Of a DNA stretch of 15,005 bases, positions 1 through 7,731 are shown in pieces; the stretch's first letter is position 1; the number at the start of each line of letters is the position of its first letter. This stretch comes from Desulfovibrio sp. (GTDB taxonomy: Bacteria > Desulfobacterota > Desulfovibrionia > Desulfovibrionales > Desulfovibrionaceae), in assembly GCA_014804915.1 (NCBI GenBank), contig JAAUYW010000084.1, forward strand, positions 1 to 15,005, read 5' to 3'. A program made the translations under genes and the position numbers. The notes beneath the pieces are model-generated. The model had not been told where the DNA came from. It worked only from the letters and a program-made list of their open reading frames with translations, and ran no database searches.

Positions 1-257
1 AGGGCCACATACTGCTCTTCTGGCAGGGCCGGAGCTGCAATAATCTTCTGCAGGCGCGTGGGCACCTTGTTCGGCCCAAGCGGCCCCTTTTCCGTGCCAG
101 GCTCTTCGGCAAGCATTTCGCAAGGCGCCTTTTTCTCGCACACATCTATTACATACTGCATGGCTGCCTCCATATTTGGCAGCTCCTGAACAACCGCGTT
201 CACGCTTGTGGCCCTGTTGGTGAAATCTTCCACCAGTTTCGTATCTACCGGAGGCAT
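1..257 (-). CDS. LUD-domain (LutC/YkgG-like) lactate-utilisation protein, 5' part only
   Basis: Only the N-terminal 85 or so residues are inside the window; the gene runs off the left edge. The start is an ATG at 257-255, preceded by the ribosome site AAAGGAG. The protein begins MPPVDTKLVEDFTNRA and goes on through a helical stretch (VNAVVQELPNMEAAMQYVID) to a GPLGPNKVPTRLQK segment. This fits the start of LUD-domain proteins (LutC/LldG/YkgG), which accompany lactate or glycolate oxidases and are needed for lactate use in several bacteria, although their exact biochemical role is not settled. It is the third gene of the glcD-glcF unit, 91 nt after the glcF stop. The C-terminal half, with the most diagnostic motifs, is not visible, so the family call rests on the N-terminus plus context. 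Confidence 0.68.
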   Translation of the reverse strand, partial: MPPVDTKLVEDFTNRATSVNAVVQELPNMEAAMQYVIDVCEKKAPCEMLAEEPGTEKGPLGPNKVPTRLQKIIAAPALPEEQYVA

Positions 258-292
258 CGAAGGCTCCTTTGCAGGTCTTTATGAAAGAAATA

Positions 293-323
293 CGCGGCCA
301 GGCGATGCAATGCCCCGGCCGCG
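293..323 (-). promoter_or_regulatory. Intercistronic hairpin between glcF and the LUD gene
   Basis: Read on the minus strand, CGCGGCCGGG pairs with CCTGGCCGCG, ten pairs with one G-U wobble and an 11-nt loop. It is followed by the pyrimidine-rich TATTTCTTTC. The hairpin sits in the 91-nt gap between glcF and the LUD gene. It could be a weak or partial terminator, or a 3' stabiliser for the glcDF message that lowers expression of the third gene. The pairing is seen; the function is inferred. Confidence 0.45.
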
Positions 324-348
324 CTGCATACTGGTCAGATCAACGCGC

Positions 349-1641
349 TCAATCCAGGGAATCCGCGTAGATCTGCATTGTGTGTTTTACCTTGATTTGA
401 TCATTATTGTGCGCAAGCATGTCTTCCAGCTGCATCATGCAGGCCGGACAGCTTGTCGCAACCACTTTCGCGCCGCTTTCAACAATATTGTCACGTTTGC
501 GCTGGCCAATTTTCTTGGAATAATCATAATGGAACAGGGTAAATGAGCCGCCGCAGCCGCAGCAGCGATCATGCTCGTTCATCTCAACCAGATCATAGCC
601 CCTGTTTGCGCGAATCATGTCGCGCGGCTCCCTGGTCACCCCAAGCGATTTCACAAGATGGCAGGGATCGTGATACGTGACCTTTCTGGCATCCGCTTTT
701 GCTTCCCTTGGCTTCACGCCCAGAATTTCCACCATGAAAACATTGATATCCATGGTTTTGGCCTGGAAATCCTCGGCAATGTTCTTTTCGGCCGGCCCAA
801 GCCTGGCCGCGTATTCGGGCCAGAGCTCCTTGATTGTCGATGTGCAGGAAGCGCAGGGCGTGACTATGTAGTCAAAATCGCCCTTGGCCATTATCTCCAG
901 ATTCGCCTTGAGCTCCTTGAGCATTCCTTTGGCGTCGCCCGAACAGATTGCCGGAATGCCGCAGCAGGCCAGCTTGTCCGGCATGAAAATGGCCACATCA
1001 TGATGGTGAAGGGCCTTGATGCAGGCTTCAGCCATATCTACATACATTTTGTCGCCAACACAGCCGGGAAAGAACATGACCTTGATGCCATCTTTCTTGC
1101 GCGGCTCATCCAGCGAGCCATAAATGGCATGCAGCGGCGTTTTCGCCATTGGCGGCATGTGCCTGTCGCCAAGCACGAAATTGAACATTGGCGCGCACAC
1201 CGTGCCCTGGACGTTGTTGCTTTTCCTGAAGAGCAGCTGCTGCGCAGGATGGCCAAAACGCATCGCGAAATTGAAAAGCCCGGGCTTTGCCAGCAAAACG
1301 CCAAAAATGATCTTCTTGACAGGATTGAGTCCAAGATAATTATAGACCACCTCCCGCGCCTCGCGGAAAATGTCCATGATCTGGACTCCAGGCGGGCAGG
1401 CTGCCTGGCAGGAAGAACAAAGCAGACAGCGGCCCAGCTTGTCTGCAAGCGCCTGCGGATCAGTGAGAATCATGTGCGCCAGGTTGTTGATCAGAAACAG
1501 CTTGCCGCGCGCCACGTCAGCCTCCTGGCCCGTAGCGCCAAACATTGGGCAAACTGCCTGGCACATTCCGCAGCGCATGCAGTTCGTGATTTTGTCATCC
1601 AGCGCCATCAGGCGCTGCGCCAGTTGTTGCAAATCGCTCAT
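349..1641 (-). CDS. glcF: GlcF-like Fe-S subunit of D-lactate/glycolate dehydrogenase
   Basis: A 430-residue cytoplasmic Fe-S protein. It should take electrons from the neighbouring flavoprotein and hand them to a quinone or other carrier. Two ferredoxin-type [4Fe-4S] motifs lie near the N-terminus: C21, C24, C27, C31 and C72, C75, C78, C82. Two CCG (cysteine-rich) domains follow. The first carries FFPGCVGDK (190-198), ACCGIP (225-230) and PCASC (262-266). The second carries HDPCHL (324-329), RCCGCGGSF (359-367) and SCPACM (397-402). This order and length match GlcF and related heterodisulfide-reductase-like subunits. The ATG at 1641 lies 3 nt after the glcD stop, with GGGGAAA inside the end of glcD as a possible ribosome site, so the two genes are coupled. 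Whether the substrate is D-lactate or glycolate cannot be told from sequence; context with a LUD protein favours lactate. Confidence 0.92.
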   Translation of the reverse strand: MSDLQQLAQRLMALDDKITNCMRCGMCQAVCPMFGATGQEADVARGKLFLINNLAHMILTDPQALADKLGRCLLCSSCQAACPPGVQIMDIFREAREVVYNYLGLNPVKKIIFGVLLAKPGLFNFAMRFGHPAQQLLFRKSNNVQGTVCAPMFNFVLGDRHMPPMAKTPLHAIYGSLDEPRKKDGIKVMFFPGCVGDKMYVDMAEACIKALHHHDVAIFMPDKLACCGIPAICSGDAKGMLKELKANLEIMAKGDFDYIVTPCASCTSTIKELWPEYAARLGPAEKNIAEDFQAKTMDINVFMVEILGVKPREAKADARKVTYHDPCHLVKSLGVTREPRDMIRANRGYDLVEMNEHDRCCGCGGSFTLFHYDYSKKIGQRKRDNIVESGAKVVATSCPACMMQLEDMLAHNNDQIKVKHTMQIYADSLD

Positions 1642-1644
1642 ATA

Positions 1645-3039
1645 TTATTTCCCCAGAATATCAACCATTTTGGTGGGATTAAGCAAATGCTTGGGATCAA
1701 GCGCGTTGCGAAGCCTGCGCGAATATTCGATCGTGCCCTTTGAGGTTTCCTTTTCCATCCACTTGGCCTTGGCCGTGCCTATGCCATGCTCGCCCGAGAG
1801 CGTGCCATTGAGCTTGATGGCAATGTCAAACATCTCGTCAACCGCTTCTTCCACGCGCCTGAATTCGTCCGCATCCCGCTTGTCGCAAAGGAAGGTGGGA
1901 TGGAGATTGCCATCGCCGGCATGGCCAAACGTGCCAACTTCCAGCTTGTACTTGGCGGCAATGTCATTGACCGCCTTGACCATGGCCGGAATCTGCGATC
2001 TGGGCACAGTGGCGTCTTCCAGCACAGTCGTGGGCCTGGCCCGCGCAAGCACCGGCAGGGCCTGGCGCCGCGCTTCCCAGAGTTTTGTTTTTTCGGCCTC
2101 ATCCTTTGGCACATGCACTTCAGTGGCCTTGTTCTTTTTGAGAACCTGCTCCACTTTCTCGACATCTTCCGCCACCTGGGCCGGATGGCCATCCACTTCA
2201 ATCAGCAGAATGGCGCCGGCATCCCGCGGCAGCCCCGCGTGCGTGAAATCGTCAACGCGCGTGATTGTCTTGTTATCCAGAAATTCCAGCGTGCAGGGCA
2301 GAATGTGCGCCGCGATAATGCCCGCCACGGCATCCGCCGCATCCTGCATATCGGCAAATACAGCCATCAGCGCCCTTTGCGCTGCCGGCGGCGGCACAAG
2401 CTTCATCACAGCCTGCGAAATTATGCCAAGCGTGCCCTCGGACTGAATCATGAGCCCGCAGAGATTGTAGCCGGTAACGCACTTGACAGTGCGTGAGCCG
2501 GACTTGACGAGCGCTCCCGTTGAATCGAAAAATTCAATGCCCATCAGGTAATCCTTGGTGACTCCGTATTTGAGTCCGCGCAAGCCGCCGGCGTTCTCCG
2601 CTATGTTGCCCGCGATTGTCGACACTGTCTGCGAGCCCGGATCAGGCGGATAGAAAAGCCCCTTTTTCGCGACTGCGGCAGCGAACTGGGCGGTGATGAC
2701 CCCAGGCTCCACTACGGCATAGAGATCGTTGACATTGATTTCAAGAATGCGATTCAGGGCATTGGTCAGGATTACGGCGGAATCCGTGGAATCCGGAATC
2801 GTGCCGCCGGAAAGGTTGGTGCCCCCGCCGCGCACAGTCATGGGCACGCCTGCCTCATAGAATTTCCTGACAAGCTCGCCCAGCTGCTCGGTAGTTGTGG
2901 GACGAACGACCACAGCCGGGATTACAGAAGGCAATACTGCGGAATCGTAGGAATAGCTCTGGCGATCCGCATCAGAAGTCATTACATTTTCTTCGCCGAG
3001 CAGCTTCTGAAGATCCTTAATCATGGACTCGCTGATCAT
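1645..3039 (-). CDS. glcD: FAD-linked 2-hydroxy-acid (D-lactate/glycolate) dehydrogenase, GlcD-like
   Basis: A 464-residue flavoprotein that would oxidise D-lactate or glycolate to the 2-keto acid. The FAD-binding PCMH domain spans roughly residues 35-215, with PAVVVRPTTTEQL (41-53), RGGGTNLSGG (70-79), PPDPGS (131-136) and TIAGNIAENAGG (141-152). The C-terminal FAD-oxidase domain carries GTFGHAGDGNLHP (369-381) and LSGEHGIG (414-421). The chosen start is the ATG at 3039 (MISESMIKDL), which has an excellent ribosome site, CCAGGAGG. An in-frame ATG 18 codons upstream gives an unlikely extension through the leader hairpin. It heads the glcD-glcF-LUD operon and its electrons presumably go to GlcF. 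The family match is firm; the substrate is inferred from the operon. Confidence 0.93.
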   Translation of the reverse strand: MISESMIKDLQKLLGEENVMTSDADRQSYSYDSAVLPSVIPAVVVRPTTTEQLGELVRKFYEAGVPMTVRGGGTNLSGGTIPDSTDSAVILTNALNRILEINVNDLYAVVEPGVITAQFAAAVAKKGLFYPPDPGSQTVSTIAGNIAENAGGLRGLKYGVTKDYLMGIEFFDSTGALVKSGSRTVKCVTGYNLCGLMIQSEGTLGIISQAVMKLVPPPAAQRALMAVFADMQDAADAVAGIIAAHILPCTLEFLDNKTITRVDDFTHAGLPRDAGAILLIEVDGHPAQVAEDVEKVEQVLKKNKATEVHVPKDEAEKTKLWEARRQALPVLARARPTTVLEDATVPRSQIPAMVKAVNDIAAKYKLEVGTFGHAGDGNLHPTFLCDKRDADEFRRVEEAVDEMFDIAIKLNGTLSGEHGIGTAKAKWMEKETSKGTIEYSRRLRNALDPKHLLNPTKMVDILGK

Positions 3040-3066
3040 GCAGCCTCCTGGTTGCTTGAAAGATAT

Positions 3067-3089
3067 AAAAACGCGGACTCCAGCGTCCG
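3067..3089 (-). terminator. Weak hairpin plus T5 in the glcD leader
   Basis: On the minus strand CGGAC pairs with GTCCG around a six-base loop, followed by CG and TTTTT. It lies between the putative glcD promoter and the glcD start, so it would act as a leader attenuator if real. The stem is only five pairs, and chance is a serious alternative. Confidence 0.25.
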
Positions 3090-3121
3090 GCAAATTCCCG
3101 TTTATTTCAGCATTATTTTAG

Positions 3122-3150
3122 AGTATATCAATATAATTGTTATGGCGCAA
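3122..3150 (-). promoter_or_regulatory. Putative promoter of the glcD operon
   Basis: On the minus strand TTGCGC (3150-3145) is followed after 17 nt by TATACT (3127-3122), a good -10 hexamer in an AT-rich stretch about 83 nt upstream of the glcD start. The -35 box matches at only three of six positions. It overlaps the left arm of the palindrome at 3147-3170, as expected for a regulated promoter. Confidence 0.45.
3132..3137 (+). promoter_or_regulatory. Consensus -10 box, possible trpB promoter
   Basis: TATAAT on the plus strand, a perfect sigma-70 -10 hexamer, 81 nt upstream of trpB. No good -35 is present at 16-18 nt and there is no TGn extension, so an activator might be needed or the box may be chance in AT-rich DNA. 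If used, transcription would start just before the hairpin at 3147-3170. Confidence 0.35.
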
Positions 3151-3179
3151 TAAGCGCGGCGCGTTATTGCATCTTTTTT
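3147..3179 (+). promoter_or_regulatory. Palindrome with T-tract in the glcD/trpB divergent region
   Basis: GCAATAA (3147-3153) and TTATTGC (3164-3170) are exact inverted repeats. Inside them CGC (3155-3157) can pair with GCG (3161-3163), giving a ten-pair stem with one bulged G. A run of six T follows at 3174-3179. Read as RNA on the plus strand this resembles an intrinsic terminator in the trpB leader. Read as DNA it is an operator-like dyad touching the glcD -35 box. No tryptophan-rich leader peptide is present, so classical trp attenuation is unlikely. Confidence 0.5.
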
Positions 3180-3218
3180 CACAAATCAACCTGATACCAG
3201 ACAGGATCGTGACCTGAC

Positions 3219-4427
3219 ATGAGCACATTCACAGGCAAACCCGACAGCAGGGGCTTTTTTGGCGCGTATGGCGGCCAGTTTGTGCCGCCGCCCTTGCAGC
3301 AGCGGCTAGAGGAAGTTACCGTCGCCTTTCTGGAGGCGCTTGAAGATCCGGAATTTGACAGGGAGCTGGCCAGACTCAATCTCCACTACGCCGGACGGCC
3401 CAGTCCGGTCTTCCATTGCCAGAATCTCAGCCGCGAGCTCGGGGGAGCGCAAATCTGGCTGAAGCGCGAGGATCTCAATCATCTGGGCGCGCACAAGATC
3501 AACAATACCATAGGCCAGTGCCTGCTCGCCAGGCGCATGGGCAAAAAGGAAGTGGTGGCTGAAACCGGAGCCGGCCAGCACGGCGTGGCCACAGCCGCCA
3601 GCGCCGCGCTGATGGGCCTCAAATGCGCGGTGTACATGGGCGAAGTGGACATGCAGCGCCAGAAGCTCAATGTCATTCGCATGGAAATTCTGGGCGCGAC
3701 CGTAGTAGCCGCGCTGAGCGGCCAGCGCACGCTCAAGGAAGCCGTGGACGAGGCGCTGCTGGCCTGGATAGCCAACGAGGACATATTCTATGTGCTCGGC
3801 TCGGCTGTCGGCCCCCACCCCTACCCCTTTATGGTGCGCTATTTCCAGAGCGTGATTGGCCGCGAGGCGCGCGCGCAGATGCTGGAATTCGCAGGGCGCC
3901 TGCCGGATGCCTGCCTGGCCAGCGTTGGCGGCGGCTCCAATGCCATCGGTCTGTTCGCCGGCTTTCTTGATGACGCGGACGTAAAACTGATTGGCGTCGA
4001 GCCTGGCGGCAGGGGCAGCAATTATGGCGATCACGCGGCCTCGCTCACGCTTGGGGAACCTGGCGTGATGCATGGCTTCCATTCCTACATGATCAAAAAT
4101 CCGGATGGCGAGGCAGGGGAGGTCTATTCGATTTCCGCAGGCCTGGACTACCCGTCAGTCGGCCCGGAGCACGCGCAGCTCAAGGACACGGGCCGCGCCA
4201 GCTATGTTACCGTTACGGACCGCCAGGCCCTGGACGCCTTTTTCCTGCTCTCGCGTCTTGAGGGCATATTGCCGGCGCTGGAATCCTCCCACGCCCTGGC
4301 AGAGGCAATCCGGCTCGCGCCAGCCATGCCCAGGGATTCGCTCTTGCTGGTAAACCTTTCCGGACGCGGCGACAAGGACGTGGAGCAGGTGGCGCGCCTT
4401 GTGGCAGAGGGCGTCATCAAGCCCTGA
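3219..4427 (+). CDS. trpB: Tryptophan synthase beta subunit, TrpB1 type, without adjacent trpA
   Basis: A 402-residue PLP enzyme that condenses indole with L-serine to give tryptophan. The PLP lysine is K93 in GAHKINN. The catalytic glutamate is E115 in AETGAGQHG, the phosphate loop is GGGSNAIG (237-244), D310 lies in SAGLDYPSVGPEH, and S381 lies in LSGRGDKD. The AHKINN form marks the TrpB1 class rather than TrpB2. Small departures from the usual sequence include NHLGAHK where NHTGAHK is common, and YVPPPL-like FVPPPL near the N-terminus. Length is normal. The ribosome site is weak (AGGA, 12 nt before the ATG). No trpA, trpC or trpF is beside it; the next gene is ilvC. It may be a second, stand-alone copy that salvages free indole, or the trp genes may simply be dispersed. 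Enzyme identity is secure; the isolated role is inference. Confidence 0.95.
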   Translation: MSTFTGKPDSRGFFGAYGGQFVPPPLQQRLEEVTVAFLEALEDPEFDRELARLNLHYAGRPSPVFHCQNLSRELGGAQIWLKREDLNHLGAHKINNTIGQCLLARRMGKKEVVAETGAGQHGVATAASAALMGLKCAVYMGEVDMQRQKLNVIRMEILGATVVAALSGQRTLKEAVDEALLAWIANEDIFYVLGSAVGPHPYPFMVRYFQSVIGREARAQMLEFAGRLPDACLASVGGGSNAIGLFAGFLDDADVKLIGVEPGGRGSNYGDHAASLTLGEPGVMHGFHSYMIKNPDGEAGEVYSISAGLDYPSVGPEHAQLKDTGRASYVTVTDRQALDAFFLLSRLEGILPALESSHALAEAIRLAPAMPRDSLLLVNLSGRGDKDVEQVARLVAEGVIKP

Positions 4428-4437
4428 TTCCGCGGAT

Positions 4438-4466
4438 TTGACAAACCTGGCCAGGCCAATTACATA
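4438..4466 (+). promoter_or_regulatory. Putative sigma-70 promoter of ilvC
   Basis: A perfect TTGACA (4438-4443) is followed by a 17-nt spacer and TACATA (4461-4466), 34 nt before the ilvC start. The -10 is poor, but the -35 and spacing are ideal, and the gap has no other role. The spacer contains the 10-base palindrome CCTGGCCAGG (4446-4455), which could be an operator or could be chance in this CCWGG-rich DNA. Confidence 0.5.
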
Positions 4467-4467
4467 A

Positions 4468-5502
<1,035 letters not shown>

Positions 5503-5514
5503 TTCCGGTCCGGA

Positions 5515-5539
5515 CGCGGCCCCGGGCCGCGCCCCTTTT
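5515..5539 (+). terminator. Intrinsic terminator after ilvC
   Basis: CGCGGCCC (5515-5522) pairs perfectly with GGGCCGCG (5524-5531), giving at least six GC pairs in a real hairpin, followed by CCCC and TTTT. It lies 12 nt after the ilvC stop. The T-tract is short, but the stem is strong and placed as expected. Confidence 0.75.
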
Positions 5540-5583
5540 CCGGCCTGCTGGCCAGAACATTTTCATTTGCCAGGGCGATTGCG

Positions 5584-6798
5584 GTGGAAAGAAAGAAACT
5601 GGCTCTGATTTCCTTTGGTCATCTTTCCTGTGACATCAATGGCGGCGCGTTGCCGGCCTGCCTGCCCTATCTTCGCACCGCGCATGGACTCGACTACCAG
5701 GCCACAGCCGCTTTCATGCTTGCCTATTCGTGCCTCTCCTCCCTTGTCCAGCCTTTTTTCGGCTGGCTTGCGGACAGGCACAGAAAGCCCTGGTTCGTGC
5801 CAATCGGCATTTTTCTGGCAGGCGGCGGCCTGGCAGTCATGGGTTTTCTGGCAGGTTACTGGGCCATTTTCATCTGTATCGCAATCAGCGGCATAGGCTC
5901 GGCGTTTTTTCATCCTGAAGGCGCGCGTTTTGCCAACAAATTCTCGGGCGCCCAGAAAGGCACGGGCATGAGCCTGTTTTCAATTGGCGGCAATTCCGGC
6001 TTTATCCTTGGGCCGCTGCTCGTCGCCTTTTTTGTCGGCCATTTTGGCCTTGGCGGCATGAGCGCGTTTGGAGTTATCGCCGCCATCATGGCAATCGCCC
6101 TTGCCTGGCAGATCGCCCTCTTGCCTGGCGGCGCTTCGGACGCCTCCCCGTCTCCCAAATCAGCCGCAAAGGCGGCTGATCCGGCCTCGGCCGAAGGCGA
6201 CGAGCTGGCAAGCGGCGCGGACGAACCCCGGGAAATGGCAGTCAATAACTGGCATGAATTTTCGCGGCTTGTTGTCGTCATCCTTTCGCGCTCCATCATG
6301 TTCGTAGGCTGCAATACCTTCATCCCCCTATACTGGGTCAACAGCCTCGGCCAGTCAGCCGCCCAGGGCGCGACAGCCCTGGTCATTTTCGGCGCCTTTG
6401 GCGTAGCCTGCAATTTTGCGGGCGGACTGCTCTCTGACCGCATCGGCTATGTGCCTGTAATCAGAATCGCTTTTCTCACAGCCGCCCCGATTCTCTTTCT
6501 CTTCGCCCTTTCGGAGAGCATTCTCGCTTCCTATCTCCTCCTGCCCCTCCTCGGCCTCGCCCTCTACCTGCCCTTTTCCAGCCAGGTAGTGCTTGGCCAG
6601 CAGCTGCTCGCCAAAAATATCGGCTTTGCCTCTGGCGTAACCCTCGGGCTGTCAACCACAGTGGGCGGCATGGCGCAGCCATTGCTCGGCTGGGTGGCAG
6701 ACAGCTACGGCCTCCCCAGGGTGTTCATGGTTCTGGCCGCAGTTGGCCTGGCAGGCTCCATTTTCACTTTCCTGCTTTCAAAAAAAGCCAATGCCTGA
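5584..6798 (+). CDS. MFS transporter of the fosmidomycin-resistance (FSR) type
   Basis: A 404-residue inner-membrane protein with about 12 hydrophobic segments in two halves. MFS motif A appears as GWLADRHRK (60-68) and again as GGLLSDRIG (280-288). The stretch GIGSAFFHPEGARFAN (103-118) is typical of FSR-type exporters (E. coli Fsr relatives). The physiological substrate is unknown. The start is taken as GTG at 5584, with AGGG 8 nt upstream; no ATG lies nearby. The central loop between TM6 and TM7 (about 183-222) is rich in Ala, Ser, Asp and Glu and is encoded by DNA with a perfect hairpin at 6159-6180. The gene overlaps the following DUF362 gene by 8 nt, so the two are probably co-translated. 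Family call firm, substrate unassigned. Confidence 0.88.
   Translation: MERKKLALISFGHLSCDINGGALPACLPYLRTAHGLDYQATAAFMLAYSCLSSLVQPFFGWLADRHRKPWFVPIGIFLAGGGLAVMGFLAGYWAIFICIAISGIGSAFFHPEGARFANKFSGAQKGTGMSLFSIGGNSGFILGPLLVAFFVGHFGLGGMSAFGVIAAIMAIALAWQIALLPGGASDASPSPKSAAKAADPASAEGDELASGADEPREMAVNNWHEFSRLVVVILSRSIMFVGCNTFIPLYWVNSLGQSAAQGATALVIFGAFGVACNFAGGLLSDRIGYVPVIRIAFLTAAPILFLFALSESILASYLLLPLLGLALYLPFSSQVVLGQQLLAKNIGFASGVTLGLSTTVGGMAQPLLGWVADSYGLPRVFMVLAAVGLAGSIFTFLLSKKANA
6159..6180. repeat. Perfect 9-bp hairpin inside the MFS central-loop coding region
   Basis: ATCAGCCGC (6159-6167) and GCGGCTGAT (6172-6180) are exact inverted repeats around AAAG. It encodes part of the alanine-rich cytoplasmic loop (KSAAKAAD), and a smaller GGCC-type dyad follows directly. 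It may be a small palindromic insertion tolerated in a loop, or chance in repetitive Ala codons. Confidence 0.5.
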
Positions 6799-7714
6799 GC
6801 GGGTAGCCCTGGTCCGGGCCAGCGCAAATGAGCCGGCCTCAATCAGGACAGGCGTTTTCCAGGCCCTTGAAGCAGCCGGGCTGCCCCTCCGGCCTGGAAT
6901 GAGAATACTCGTCAAGCCCAATCTCCTGACTGCCGTTCCCCTTGCCTGCACAACTCCGGCGGTAGTCGCGGCAGCCTGCGAATGGCTGCTTGACCAGGGC
7001 GCGCATCCTGTCATCTGCGATTCGCCCGCTTTTGGCTCCGCCCGGGCAGTCGCCAGGGCCATTGGCCTGTCAGACGCGCTCAAGCCGCTTGGCCTGGAAG
7101 CCAGGGATTTCGGAAAAGTCAGGAAAGTGCGGCTGCCCTTGCCGCGCCAGAAACGCGAGATCCGCCTCGGCATAGCCAGCGAAGCGCTGGAAGCGGACCT
7201 GATCCTGTCCGCGCCCAGGGTGAAGGCACACAGCCAGCTGCGCGTTACCCTGGCTGTCAAAAACTGCTATGGCGTGATTTGCGGCTTGCGCAAGGCCATA
7301 ATCCATGCCAGATACGGCTCAAGCCTCGAGCTGTTTTGCGATTGCGTAGCCGCGCTGTTCGCCAGCCTGCCGCCTGTGGCCGGCCTTTGCGATGGCATTA
7401 CCGCCATGAGCAAAACCGGGCCAATCCGGGGCGCTCCCTTTCAGCTAAATCTGATCGCAGCCAGCGCCTCCGCGCCAGCGGCCGATGCCGCGCTCCTGCG
7501 CGTCCTGAACCTGCCAGCCAGTGCCAGCCCGCTCTGCCAGGCCCTGATCCGCGCCGGTCTCTGGCCTGACGCCCCCGATTTCCCGCTCCTCAGGCCCGAA
7601 GATTTTTCAGCCCCTGGCTTCGAAACTCCCGCAACCCTGAAAGACATCTCCTTCAATCCGCTCTACCTGGCCAAAAGCCTGCTCAAGCGCGTATTGCTGG
7701 CAGCCCGCGGCTGA
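6791..7714 (+). CDS. DUF362-domain protein
   Basis: A 307-residue protein of the DUF362 family, whose biochemical role is unknown in most members. Recognisable blocks are ILVKPNLLT (39-47), VICDSPAFG (74-82), LILSAPRVKAH (137-147) followed by LAVKNCYGV (154-162), and H172. These correspond to the conserved Lys-Pro-Asn, Asp-Ser-Pro and Lys-Asn-x-x-Gly positions of the domain. No ferredoxin-type CxxCxxC cluster is present, unlike the DUF362 proteins that carry a C-terminal [4Fe-4S] domain. The chosen ATG at 6791 overlaps the end of the transporter gene by 8 nt; an in-frame ATG 16 codons earlier lies deep inside the transporter and is less likely. No clear ribosome site is visible, consistent with translational coupling. 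Its stop is 17 nt from the end of the convergent tlyA. Confidence 0.8.
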   Translation: MPERVALVRASANEPASIRTGVFQALEAAGLPLRPGMRILVKPNLLTAVPLACTTPAVVAAACEWLLDQGAHPVICDSPAFGSARAVARAIGLSDALKPLGLEARDFGKVRKVRLPLPRQKREIRLGIASEALEADLILSAPRVKAHSQLRVTLAVKNCYGVICGLRKAIIHARYGSSLELFCDCVAALFASLPPVAGLCDGITAMSKTGPIRGAPFQLNLIAASASAPAADAALLRVLNLPASASPLCQALIRAGLWPDAPDFPLLRPEDFSAPGFETPATLKDISFNPLYLAKSLLKRVLLAARG

Positions 7715-7731
7715 TGCCGGCTGCCCCCCCC

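Noticed and set aside
571..1743. Long plus-strand open frame of 390 codons opposite glcF
   Set aside because: It lies wholly antisense to a gene with eight cluster cysteines and CCG motifs, has no ribosome site or family features, and reflects the GC-rich third positions of the true gene.
1370..2446. Plus-strand open frame of 358 codons opposite the glcF start and glcD
   Set aside because: Antisense to clear FAD-oxidase motifs; serine-rich, low-complexity translation typical of a shadow frame.
3142..3153. Mini-ORF ATG GCG CAA TAA in the trpB leader, considered as an attenuation peptide
   Set aside because: No tryptophan codon and no ribosome site, and it lies inside the hairpin arm.
5542..5553. 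GGCC-TGCT-GGCC dyad after the ilvC terminator, considered as a second terminator
   Set aside because: Only four pairs and no adjacent T-run; the stronger stem at 5515-5531 already explains termination.
7715..7731. Short gap with a C7 run between convergent DUF362 and tlyA genes, considered as a bidirectional terminator
   Set aside because: No inverted repeat and no T-tract on either strand; the gap is only 17 nt.
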